Source: Haemophilus parainfluenzae
Lineage (GTDB): Bacteria; Pseudomonadota; Gammaproteobacteria; Enterobacterales; Pasteurellaceae
Length of the DNA: 64,000 bases
Assembly (NCBI RefSeq): GCF_014931375.1
Contig: NZ_CP063117.1
Location: 62,001 to 126,000, forward strand
Direction: 5' to 3'
The translations under genes were made by a program, and so were the position numbers. Shown here in pieces: positions 31,027 to 39,366 of this stretch; the stretch's first letter is position 1; each line of letters begins with the position of its first letter. The notes beneath the pieces were generated by a model. It saw nothing but the letters and a program-made list of their open reading frames with translations, had not been told where the DNA came from and ran no database searches.

Positions 31027-32459
31027 ATGTTTATAAAAGTATTTGTTTATCTAATTTTAAAGGATTTATCGGTGATAACCATCGGATTAACTTTAAGACC
31101 CCTGATGGCACTACGCCAGGTAGTGGTTTAAATATTTTTATTGGAGAAAATAATTCAGGAAAGTCAACAATTTTTGAAGCTATAGATTTTTTACAAAATG
31201 GTACAAAAGGTGATATTGATAGAATCATAAGTAAATCCGAAGGTAATGGAATATCACGCCAAGCTTGTGTTGAGTTAACTTTTTGTGGTGATATTCAACA
31301 CACTATAGAACATTTTTGCCAGCCTAATAAAAGAGCTGTATTTTCTGGGTTGCTTAGAGTTATTCAAGAACTTAAAGCTAAAAGAAGCACAGAAAATTTG
31401 GGTAGAGTAGATTTATGGGATGAAGATAAACAAGAATATACTAATCCTAGTGGTATAGATGCACCATTCAAAAAACTTTTTGAAACAAATTTTATTTGGG
31501 CTGACACAAATCCAAATGACGAAGCTGCTTTCGGTTCTACAACACTATGTGGGTTATTACTTAAAGAAATAGCCAAAGCACATGTTAACTCTACTGATTA
31601 TAAAGAATTTCAAGATAGCTTTAATAAGGTGTTTAATACGTCAACATCTAGTTTGCGCCAACAAATTGCAGTTATTGAAGAAAAAGTTCAGAGTATTTTT
31701 AGTGAGCAATTTGGGCAAGCTGATATTCGTTTCAAATTTGATGAATTAAAAGTAGATTCTTTTTTTAAAAACACTTCTATCTTTATTAATGATGGCGTGG
31801 ACATTCCAATGTCGGAGAAAGGTAATGGAATGCAACGTTCGGTTGCATTAGCATTACTTCAAGTTTATGCAGAAGAATCTGCACATGATGAAGAACAGGG
31901 ACAGACTAAGCCATTCTATTTGTTTATTGATGAACCTGAACTTTGCTTACATCCCAAAGGGCAAACTAAATTACTTGAAGCATTATTAGAAATCTCAAGA
32001 ACTAAGCAAGTATTTTTAACCACACATTCTCCATATTTTTTGGTTACTCCGTACTTAAACAATGTTGGTCTGTTTATTTTTAGAAAAGATGGAATTAGCA
32101 ATATTGTAGAAGACGCTTCATTGAAGCCAATGTATCCTTGGAGCCCAACTTGGGGAGAAATTAATTTTAAAGCGTATAAATTGCCTACAGTAGAGTTGCA
32201 CAATGAATTATATGGAAAATTACAACATGACAGTGGAAAATTTCGAGAAAAGGAATTTGACCAGTGGTTGCAGAGTAAGAATATTCAGTTCACTAAGCAA
32301 TGGATACGAGAGAGTAATGGAGCTGCACAAGCTCCATATGGCGTAACATTGCAAACATTTATCCGTAACCATATTCATCATCCTGAAAATCGACAAAATA
32401 CACTTTATACGGAAGATGAGCTTAAACAATCCATTGAGGAAATGATTGGATTGTTATAG
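31027..32459 (+). pseudogene. OLD/RecF-like AAA ATPase inside the cas operon, frameshifted at its start
   Basis: The ATG at 31027 has a good ribosome site (AAAGGAA) but enters a frame that stops after about 35 codons. The frame beginning at 31029 holds the real protein (about 475 residues): YKSICLSNFKGF, Walker A GENNSGKST at 31143-31169, and Walker B LFIDEPELCLHP near 31920, then LTTHSPYFLVTPYL (D/H-loop region). That frame lacks any ATG, GTG or TTG until a TTG at 31350, past Walker A. One missing base, probably a T in the run after the ATG, would explain it. The fold matches SMC/OLD-type ATPases of anti-phage systems. It is A+T-rich, unlike cas3 and cas5. It could be inactivated, phase-varied or a sequencing error. 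Confidence 0.75.
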
Positions 32460-32472
32460 TTGAAAGAGTAAA

Positions 32473-32524
32473 AAGTGCGGTCAATTTCCCCAACGTTTTC
32501 AAAACGTCGTCTGAAACCGCACTT
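32473..32524. other. Uptake-signal pair and palindrome between the ATPase gene and cas5
   Basis: A forward AAGTGCGGT (32473) and a reverse ACCGCACTT (32516) flank the palindrome ACGTTTT-C-AAAACGT. A near-match to the Neisseria word, ACGTCGTCTGAA (32504-32515, one mismatch), abuts the second signal. It may act as a weak terminator; the 32460-32598 gap holds no gene. Confidence 0.55.
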
Positions 32525-32598
32525 CCCAACCAAACAAAGAAAATCCAGCTATTCGAAATTTTCGAATAACTGCCGATGACAACCAAAAGGAGAACCAA

Positions 32599-33273
32599 AT
32601 GAACCAAATCCGCCTACATATTTGGGGCGATTATGCCTGTTTTACCCGTCCGGAGATGAAGGTGGAGCGGGTGTCTTATGATGTCATCACACCGTCGGCG
32701 GCGCGCGGGATTTTGGCGGCGGTGCATTGGAAGCCGGCGATTCGGTGGGTGATAGACCGCATTTATGTGTTGAAACCGATTCGGTTTGAGTCGGTGCGGC
32801 GCAATGAGTTGGGCGGTAAGATTTCGGCGGGTAAGGTCAGCGGCGCGATGAAGCGCAAGCGTGTTGCCGATTTATATACGCTGATTGAAGACGACCGCCA
32901 GCAGCGCGCGGCGACGGTGCTTAAAGACGTGGCTTATGTGATTGAAGCCCATGCGGTGCTGACAGCAAAAGCAGGGGCAGATGAGACCGTTACCAAGCAT
33001 ATCGAGATGTTCAAACGCCGTGCGAAAAAAGGGCAATGCTTCCAGCAGCCTTGTTTGGGGGTGCGTGAGTTTCCTGCCGATTTTGCGTTGATTGACGAAG
33101 GCGAACCACTGCCGCCATCAGCATTATCGGAAAGCGAGGCAAACCGCGATTTAGGCTGGATGCTGCACGATATTGATTTTGACCACGGCAACACGCCGCA
33201 TTTTTTCCGCGCAGAAATGAAAGACGGCGTGATTGATGTGCCGCCGTTTTACGCCGAGGAGGTGAAAGCATGA
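32599..33273 (+). CDS. cas5c: Cas5c (Cas5d), type I-C crRNA endonuclease
   Basis: In type I-C, Cas5 replaces Cas6: it cuts the repeat RNA and stays on the 5' handle in Cascade. The 224-residue RAMP protein starts IRLHIWGDYACFTRPEMKVERVSYDVITPSAARGIL, the typical Cas5d opening, and continues WKPAIRWVIDRIYVLKPIRFESVRRNE. The stop overlaps the cas8c start by four bases (ATGA). G+C-rich. Confidence 0.95.
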   Translation: MNQIRLHIWGDYACFTRPEMKVERVSYDVITPSAARGILAAVHWKPAIRWVIDRIYVLKPIRFESVRRNELGGKISAGKVSGAMKRKRVADLYTLIEDDRQQRAATVLKDVAYVIEAHAVLTAKAGADETVTKHIEMFKRRAKKGQCFQQPCLGVREFPADFALIDEGEPLPPSALSESEANRDLGWMLHDIDFDHGNTPHFFRAEMKDGVIDVPPFYAEEVKA

Positions 33274-35042
33274 TTCTTGCGTCCCTTGCCCGCTATTACC
33301 GCCGTTTGGCAGCGGAAACCGATGAAATGGGCAATCCGAAAGTGCCGCCTTATGGCTTTAGCGAGGAGAAAATTGGCTGGATTTTGGTGTTGGATAAAGA
33401 AGGTCGTCTGAAAGATGTGATACCACATTTATCCGAAGATAAAAAACCACAGCCTAAATATATGAGTGTTCCTAAAGTTGGTGGTTCTGATAGTAATAGT
33501 ATAAAACCAAAATTTTTATGGGGTAACAGCCAGTATATATTAGGCATAACTGCAAAGGAAACAAAGGATCCTAGTAGAACCACACGGTGTTATAACTCTT
33601 TCAGAAGCTATCACTTGGGTTTACTAAAAGACTCTCAAGATGAAGGTTTATTGGCACTAAGAAAATTTTTAGAAACATGGCAACCTGATATGTTTCAAAA
33701 TCAGCCATGTAAAAAAGAAATGCTAGATACCAATATGGTATTTAAACTTAGTGGTACAAGTGGATATATTCATCAACGAAAAGATGCTTTAAAACTATGG
33801 ATTCAAGAAATAGAGAATGAAGAAATCTCGGATGGTTTTTGCTTAATTAGTGGTGAACAATCAAAAATTGCAGAAAAACATCCTGTAATTAAAGGGGTAA
33901 ATGGCGGTAAAGCAGAACAAATGATTGTATCGTTCAACAAAGAAGCCTTTGCCTCTTTCGGCAAGGAGCAAGGCGCAAATGCGCCTGTTTCCGAACAATC
34001 CGCTTTTGCCTACACCACTGCGCTGAACTATCTGTTGCGCCAACGTAATCAAGAAGCGAATAACCACTGCCTGACCATTGGCGATACCAGCACGGTCTTT
34101 TGGGCGGAAGCGGATGATAACGCCACGGCGCAGGCTGCCGAAGGCTTCTTCGCGCACGTGTTCACGCCACCGGATAATGAACAAGAAAGCGCCAAAATTT
34201 TCAACGTATTGGAACAAATCGGCAAAGGTCGTCCGCTGCAAGAAATTGCGCCCGAACTTTCTGCCAATACCCGTTTTTATATCTTAGGGCTTGCCCCCAA
34301 TGCCGCACGGATTTCTGTTCGGTTTTGGCTGGACACCACGTTTGGGCAGCTGGCGGAAAATTTGGCGCAGCATTGGCAAGATTTAGCCCTTGAGCCTTGC
34401 GCATGGAAAACGCCGCCGTCTATTTGGCGACTCTTATTGCAAACTGCCGTATTGGGCAAAAGCGAAAATATCTCCCCCGTGTTGGCAGGTGAAATGACCC
34501 GCGCCGTGATTTGCGGCACGCCGTACCCCTTGAGTTTGCTGTCGCAACTGATTACCCGAATCCGCGCCGACGGCGATGTAAACAGCCTGCGCGTGGCAAT
34601 GATGAAAGCCGTATTAGAGCGGCGTTTTAGAAAAGGTTTTATCGAAGAAGGAGTTCCTATGAGTTTGAACAATGAAAGCCCGAATCGCGCCTATCTTTTA
34701 GGGCGGCTGTTTGCCGTGTTGGAGCGCATTCAATATCAGGCGTTGGGCGAATTAAATGCCGGCATTGCCGACCGCTATTACGGCTCTGCATCTGCCGTGC
34801 CGTTTTCCGTTTTTCCGCGCCTTTTGTCGGGCGCAAAACACCATTTATCGCGCTTGCGTAAAGACAAAGCCGGTATGGCAGTGAATTTGGATAAAGATTT
34901 GGGCGAAATCATTGCCAAACTGCCCGAAACCTTTCCGCGCCATTTGAGCATTGACGAGCAAGGCCGCTTCGCTATCGGCTATTACCATCAAAAACAAAGC
35001 TATTTTGCTAAAAAAGAAACCGCTGAAACCATTGAAAACTAA
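33270..35042 (+). CDS. cas8c: Cas8c (Csd1), type I-C Cascade large subunit
   Basis: The 590-residue large subunit recognises the PAM and holds the non-target strand. It opens [16 protein letters not shown] and contains [18 protein letters not shown] (about 340-356), characteristic of Csd1, followed by the small-subunit-like C-terminal half. Composition is mosaic: 33413 to about 33930 (residues about 50-220) is A+T-rich, while both flanks are G+C-rich. The patch begins immediately after an exact DUS copy. Reading frame is intact throughout, so the protein is probably functional. Confidence 0.94.
   Translation: MILASLARYYRRLAAETDEMGNPKVPPYGFSEEKIGWILVLDKEGRLKDVIPHLSEDKKPQPKYMSVPKVGGSDSNSIKPKFLWGNSQYILGITAKETKDPSRTTRCYNSFRSYHLGLLKDSQDEGLLALRKFLETWQPDMFQNQPCKKEMLDTNMVFKLSGTSGYIHQRKDALKLWIQEIENEEISDGFCLISGEQSKIAEKHPVIKGVNGGKAEQMIVSFNKEAFASFGKEQGANAPVSEQSAFAYTTALNYLLRQRNQEANNHCLTIGDTSTVFWAEADDNATAQAAEGFFAHVFTPPDNEQESAKIFNVLEQIGKGRPLQEIAPELSANTRFYILGLAPNAARISVRFWLDTTFGQLAENLAQHWQDLALEPCAWKTPPSIWRLLLQTAVLGKSENISPVLAGEMTRAVICGTPYPLSLLSQLITRIRADGDVNSLRVAMMKAVLERRFRKGFIEEGVPMSLNNESPNRAYLLGRLFAVLERIQYQALGELNAGIADRYYGSASAVPFSVFPRLLSGAKHHLSRLRKDKAGMAVNLDKDLGEIIAKLPETFPRHLSIDEQGRFAIGYYHQKQSYFAKKETAETIEN
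33401..33412 (+). other. Neisseriaceae DUS, AG-mucDUS form, in cas8c
   Basis: Exact AGGTCGTCTGAA at the left edge of the A+T-rich patch of cas8c. Confidence 0.85.
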
Positions 35043-35053
35043 GGAGCCAGAAA

Positions 35054-35920
35054 ATGTCTGCCATTCAAAACCGCTATGAATTTGTTTACTTTTTTGACGT
35101 AACCAACGGCAACCCCAACGGCGACCCAGATGCGGGCAATATGCCGCGTCTTGACCCTGAATCCAGCAAAGGTTTGGTAACCGATGTCTGCCTGAAACGC
35201 AAAATCCGTAATTTTGTAGAAATCAGCAGCGAAAACGAAGCCGGTTACGAAATCTACGTCAAAGAAAAGAGCGTGTTAAACCTGCAAAACAAACGTGCTT
35301 ATGAAGCGCTTGGCATTGAGCCGGAAGCCAAAAAACTGCCAAAAGACGAAGCCAAAGCCCGCGACATTACCGCTTGGATGTGCAAAAACTTCTTTGATAT
35401 CCGCACCTTTGGCGCCGTGATGACCACCGAAGTCAACAGCGGACAAGTGCGCGGCCCGGTACAACTGGCGTTCGCCCAATCCATCGACCCGATTGTGCCG
35501 CTGGAAGTTTCCATCACCTGCATGGCGGTAACCAAGGAACAAGATTTGGAGAAAGAACGCACTATGGGGCGTAAATACATCGTCCCTTACGCGCTCTACC
35601 GCGTGCACGGCTTTATCTCCGCCAACCTTGCCGCCAAAACCGGTTTTTCAGACGACGACTTAGCCAAACTCTGGCAAGCCCTGACGCTGATGTTTGAACA
35701 CGACCGCTCCGCCGCCCGTGGCGAAATGGCGGCGCGCAAACTGATCGTTTTCAAACACGACAGCGCACTCGGCAGCCAGCCTGCACATAAACTGTTTGAT
35801 GCCGTGAAAGTCGAACGCGTAAACGGCGAATCAGGTACGCCCGCAAGCGGTTTTGGCGATTACAAAATCAGCGTAGTTTCAGACGGCCTGAATGACGTAA
35901 GCGTGGAAAAGTTACTTTAA
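35054..35920 (+). CDS. cas7c: Cas7c (Csd2), type I-C Cascade backbone
   Basis: Several copies of this 288-residue RAMP protein coat the crRNA guide. The opening [29 protein letters not shown] is diagnostic of Csd2, and [33 protein letters not shown] and [23 protein letters not shown] segments follow. It lies 11 bases after cas8c. G+C-rich, with an exact DUS copy near the end. Confidence 0.96.
   Translation: MSAIQNRYEFVYFFDVTNGNPNGDPDAGNMPRLDPESSKGLVTDVCLKRKIRNFVEISSENEAGYEIYVKEKSVLNLQNKRAYEALGIEPEAKKLPKDEAKARDITAWMCKNFFDIRTFGAVMTTEVNSGQVRGPVQLAFAQSIDPIVPLEVSITCMAVTKEQDLEKERTMGRKYIVPYALYRVHGFISANLAAKTGFSDDDLAKLWQALTLMFEHDRSAARGEMAARKLIVFKHDSALGSQPAHKLFDAVKVERVNGESGTPASGFGDYKISVVSDGLNDVSVEKLL
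35878..35889 (-). other. Neisseriaceae DUS, AG-DUS form, in cas7c
   Basis: TTCAGACGGCCT is the exact complement of AGGCCGTCTGAA. A shorter match, TTCAGACGAC, occurs earlier in the gene at 35647. Confidence 0.85.
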
Positions 35921-35935
35921 AAAACACTTGAAAAG

Positions 35936-36589
35936 ATGACCGCACTTTTAACCGAAACCCAAAGGGAAAATCAGGACACGCGCCTGATTCCCCTTTCCGC
36001 TTTGCAACACTACGCCTTCTGTCCGCGCCAATGCGCGCTGATTCACAACGAGCAGGCGTGGGCGGAGAATTATTTAACCGCGCAGGGCAAAGCGCTTCAT
36101 GAGCGGGTGGATTCGGGCGAGCCCGAAACTCGCAAGGGCGTGCGTTTTGAGCGGACGGTGCATGTGTCTGCGGAGAAACTGGGCATCAGCGGCGTGTTGG
36201 ATTTGGTGGAAGTGGACACGAAAACAGGTAGCCTGAAACCCGTGGAATACAAACGCGGCAAGCCCAAACCCGACCCGATGGATGAAATCCAGCTTTGCGC
36301 CCAAGGCTTGTGTTTGGAAGAGATGACAGGGCAAGCCGTCTCTGAGGGCGCATTGTGGTATATGCAAACCCGCCACCGCGTCCCCGTCGTGTTTTCAGAC
36401 GACCTACGCGCCCAAACACGCGCCACCATCGCCGCCGTGCGCGAACTCCTAAACAGCGGCCAAACCCCGCCGCCCGACTACGGCAAACGCTGCAAAGCCT
36501 GCTCGCTGGTAGAGATTTGCCAGCCTGAGTTGTTGGGAAAACGGGATAGGAGTGTGGGGTATGTGGAGGGGTTATTTACTAATGATTAA
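35936..36589 (+). CDS. cas4: Cas4 RecB-like nuclease of the adaptation module
   Basis: Cas4 trims prespacers and selects the PAM with Cas1-Cas2. The 217-residue protein has the first cluster cysteines in FCPRQC (about 29-34), RecB nuclease motifs GVLDLVEVD and PVEYKRGK (about 85-105), and the C-terminal CKACSLVEIC (about 185-194), giving four cysteines for a 4Fe-4S site. The start codon is embedded in a Pasteurellaceae uptake signal (ATGACCGCACTT), so the residues MTALL are encoded by it. An exact DUS copy lies at 36394. Confidence 0.95.
   Translation: MTALLTETQRENQDTRLIPLSALQHYAFCPRQCALIHNEQAWAENYLTAQGKALHERVDSGEPETRKGVRFERTVHVSAEKLGISGVLDLVEVDTKTGSLKPVEYKRGKPKPDPMDEIQLCAQGLCLEEMTGQAVSEGALWYMQTRHRVPVVFSDDLRAQTRATIAAVRELLNSGQTPPPDYGKRCKACSLVEICQPELLGKRDRSVGYVEGLFTND
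36394..36405 (-). other. Neisseriaceae DUS, AG-mucDUS form, in cas4
   Basis: TTCAGACGACCT is the exact complement of AGGTCGTCTGAA. Confidence 0.85.
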
Positions 36590-36600
36590 AGGATATAAAC

Positions 36601-37755
36601 ATGAATTGCATATATTGTAGGGAAGAGAAACAAATTGATGAATTCAGCTTGGAGCATGTTGTCCCACAGTTTCTTGGTGGAAATTTTGTATCAGATAAAT
36701 TTAAAACAAGAAATGTGTGCAAAAAATGTAATAACAATCTAGGACTTTTTGTTGATGCTGCATTTGAAAAAGATTGGTTGGTATTCAATCATCTAAAGAG
36801 TCAGGCGTATGCATTTTTTAATCCGAAAGCACCAACATCTCTTCCTTTGCATTACATGGGGCATAGTGTAATAAATCCACCGCATATGGTAGATGGAGAA
36901 ATATGTGAGTATTGGTTAGGACCACTAGGGGAGCAAATCTTTTGGATTAGACCGGATGATGAAAAGCTATATTGGTACGCTGGAGGAAATCCGCGTACAG
37001 TTAAAAAGCAGAAAACAAGAGCATATTTTATTTTTGCTGAACGTTCTTTAAAAAATTTTGAGTTGGCATTACTGTCATTTAAAGATGCTTTTGAGGGCAA
37101 GCCTGTCAAGAAAATTATGTGTACTCGTTTAGACGAAGAAAATATTTTACCTAGAATAGGCTTTTCAAATCCTGATGACATAGATCAAGAAAGAATAGAA
37201 TTCTTTTTAGAAAGTGTAAGAGGTGGAAAAGAACAGCATTGCAAATACCATAAAAACGTATTTGCTGAAAATCGATTTATTGCGAAATTAGCACTTGGAA
37301 TTTTGCATTGTTTATTCAATAAGAGCAAATTTTCTAGTGAGTACATGGAAGAGCTTTATAAGGGCTTGTGGTATAGAACAGGAGATAATATCCCTAAAAT
37401 TCCTGGTTCAGGGGCACTTCATGAAGGTAAAGATTTAAAAAGGTTATTAGGTGTTCCGTATGGCACGACTATATCTATTTTAAAGAGTAACAATCTATTG
37501 ATTATGAATTTAAATATTGGCACAGAACTTAATTATTCTATTCAATGTGGAGAAATTGAAGAGTTAGATAGTCAAGAGGCAGAAATATTTGATCAAGGCG
37601 GATTATGTATTGTTATTTATAAACCTTTACAACGTTTTATTGAGTTGGGACTGTATGAATTTATAGCACATAAAAGTGGAGATTATATTAATGATGACTT
37701 ATCTGAGATTGAAAGTATGCTCCACAATAATGAGGATTATTTTAAGAATTTATAA
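36601..37755 (+). CDS. HNH endonuclease-like protein inside the cas operon
   Basis: A 384-residue protein not known to me as a Cas component. The N-terminal 60 residues form an HNH-type zinc module: CIYC (3-6), EHVVPQFLGG (18-27), CKKCNNNLG (40-48), with the EH pair as likely metal/catalytic residues. The remaining 320 residues have no motif I recognise. It starts 12 bases after cas4 and is followed by a 109-base gap to cas1. It is strongly A+T-rich and carries no DUS, unlike its neighbours, so it was probably inserted separately. Role inferred as an accessory nuclease or unrelated defence gene. Confidence 0.75.
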   Translation: MNCIYCREEKQIDEFSLEHVVPQFLGGNFVSDKFKTRNVCKKCNNNLGLFVDAAFEKDWLVFNHLKSQAYAFFNPKAPTSLPLHYMGHSVINPPHMVDGEICEYWLGPLGEQIFWIRPDDEKLYWYAGGNPRTVKKQKTRAYFIFAERSLKNFELALLSFKDAFEGKPVKKIMCTRLDEENILPRIGFSNPDDIDQERIEFFLESVRGGKEQHCKYHKNVFAENRFIAKLALGILHCLFNKSKFSSEYMEELYKGLWYRTGDNIPKIPGSGALHEGKDLKRLLGVPYGTTISILKSNNLLIMNLNIGTELNYSIQCGEIEELDSQEAEIFDQGGLCIVIYKPLQRFIELGLYEFIAHKSGDYINDDLSEIESMLHNNEDYFKNL

Positions 37756-37864
37756 CTGAGAGTTGGTTAGGTTATGGAGTTCCTCTTAACCCAACATACC
37801 GTCTTCAAGTAGTCTGTATGCGCCGTTATCCCCAAAGTGCGGTCAAAATCTAAGGAGTTTCCCC

Positions 37865-38878
37865 ATGCGCAAACTGCAAAACACGCTCTACATCACTACC
37901 CAAGGCAGCTATTTGCATAAGGAGCGGGAGACGTTGGTGGTGGAGCAGGAGCGTAAAAAGGTGGCGCAGTTGCCGGTGCATTCCATCGGGCATATTTTCT
38001 GTTTTGGGAATGTGTTGGTGTCGCCGTTTTTACTGGGGTTTTGCGGTGAAAATAATGTGAATTTGGCGTTTTTTACCGAAAACGGACGTTTCTTGGGACG
38101 GCTTCAGGGACGGCAGAGTGGCAATGTGCTGCTGCGTCGGGCGCAGTATCGGGTGTCGGAGCAAAATCCCGTGCCGATTGCGCGCAATATCATTGCGGCG
38201 AAGATTCAGGCGAGTAAGCGGGTGCTTCAGCGGCAGATTCGCAATTACGGCGAGAATGCGGCGATTCAAAGTGCGGTTGATGCTTTGAATATTTCGCTGC
38301 GGCAGTTGAAGGGCGCGGCGGAGCTGGACGTAGTGCGTGGTATTGAGGGCGATGCGGCGGCGCGTTATTTCGGCGTGTTCGGGCAGCTTTTGAGCGAAAA
38401 AAGCGGCTTTACTTTTGACGGACGCAACCGCCGTCCGCCCAGAGATGGGGTGAATGCGCTGTTGTCGTTTGTGTACAGTATTTTGGGCAAGGACATCAGC
38501 GGTGCACTGCAAGGCGTGGGGCTGGATCCACAGGTAGGTTTTCTGCACGCCGACCGACCAGGGCGCGACAGTTTGGCGCAGGATATTTTGGAAGAATTCC
38601 GCTCGTGGTGGGCAGACAGGCTGGTGTTGTCGCTGATTAACCGTGGGCAAATCAAACTGCAGGATTTTATTACCGAGGCAAGCGGCGCGGTAAGCTTGAA
38701 AGCGGAGGCGCGTAAGCTACTGTTTCAAGCCTTGCAGGCGAAAAAACAGGAGAAAATCGTTCATCCGTTTTTGGACGAGGAAGTGGAAATCGGGCTGCTG
38801 CCATATATTCAAGCGATGCTTTTAGCGCGCCATCTGCGCGGGGATTTGGCGGAATACCCGCCGTTTTTGATGAGATAA
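37865..38878 (+). CDS. cas1: Cas1 integrase, type I-C
   Basis: Cas1 inserts new spacers. The 337-residue protein has the metal-binding triad in place: a glutamate in RGIEGDAAARYF (about 160), a histidine in GFLHADRPGRDSLAQDILEEFR (about 227) and the aspartate in the same block (about 240). The long loop between beta and helical domains is standard for Cas1c. Uptake signals (Pasteurellaceae) occur just before the gene (37835) and inside it (38269). G+C-rich. Confidence 0.97.
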   Translation: MRKLQNTLYITTQGSYLHKERETLVVEQERKKVAQLPVHSIGHIFCFGNVLVSPFLLGFCGENNVNLAFFTENGRFLGRLQGRQSGNVLLRRAQYRVSEQNPVPIARNIIAAKIQASKRVLQRQIRNYGENAAIQSAVDALNISLRQLKGAAELDVVRGIEGDAAARYFGVFGQLLSEKSGFTFDGRNRRPPRDGVNALLSFVYSILGKDISGALQGVGLDPQVGFLHADRPGRDSLAQDILEEFRSWWADRLVLSLINRGQIKLQDFITEASGAVSLKAEARKLLFQALQAKKQEKIVHPFLDEEVEIGLLPYIQAMLLARHLRGDLAEYPPFLMR

Positions 38879-38881
38879 ACC

Positions 38882-39175
38882 ATGTTAATGCTGATTACTT
38901 ATGATATTTCTTTTGACGATCCAAACGGGCAAGCGCGATTGCGCCGTATCGCAAAACATTGCTTAGATTACGGCGTGCGCGCGCAATATTCAGTATTTGA
39001 ATGTGATGTCACGCCTGACCAATGGGTCGCGTTGAAAAACAAACTGTTGGAAACCTACGATCCCACATGTGACAGTCTGCGTTTTTATCATTTAGGCAGT
39101 AAGTGGCGTAATAAAGTGGAGCATCATGGGGCAAAACCGGCAGTAGATGTATTTAAAGACGTGCTTGTCATTTAG
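38882..39175 (+). CDS. cas2: Cas2, type I-C
   Basis: The 97-residue ferredoxin-fold protein is the dimeric core of the Cas1-Cas2 integrase. The opening MLMLITYDIS with the conserved aspartate, then RLRRIAKHCLDYGVRAQYSVFEC, is typical. It begins 3 bases after cas1. The array leader follows directly. Confidence 0.97.
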   Translation: MLMLITYDISFDDPNGQARLRRIAKHCLDYGVRAQYSVFECDVTPDQWVALKNKLLETYDPTCDSLRFYHLGSKWRNKVEHHGAKPAVDVFKDVLVI

Positions 39176-39366
39176 TTCGCTAACCTGTTGTTCTCATTAA
39201 AACCCTGATGGGATAGCGATCTTTATTTTCTTTAACAATTTGGATGAATTAATTTATTTGTATAACGACAATGTGGCCGTTATACTTACCAAACTCCTTA
39301 TCATAAAATCAGTTAGCGAAATACAGTGTTTAATGCACTGATTTTTCTTGTTTTTTTATGTAGGGA
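39176..39366 (+). promoter_or_regulatory. CRISPR leader
   Basis: This 191-base A+T-rich segment separates cas2 from the first repeat. TTCGCTAAC (39176-39184) and GTTAGCGAA (39312-39320) are inverted copies at its edges, and GTATAACG / CGTTATAC (39260-39267 / 39278-39285) form an inner perfect inverted repeat. It ends TTTTTTTATGTAGGGA before repeat 1. No gene is present. Confidence 0.8.

Noticed and set aside
31027..31050. Programmed ribosomal frameshift as explanation for the ATPase start
   Set aside because: The slip would be -1 at ATA AAA G, which is not a good slippery heptamer, and no stimulatory structure is evident.
35181..36237. Further DUS-like words such as TGTCTGCCTGAA near 35184 and AGGTAGCCTGAA at 36226
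   Set aside because: They differ by two or more bases from the words found repeatedly in this locus and could arise from codon use alone.
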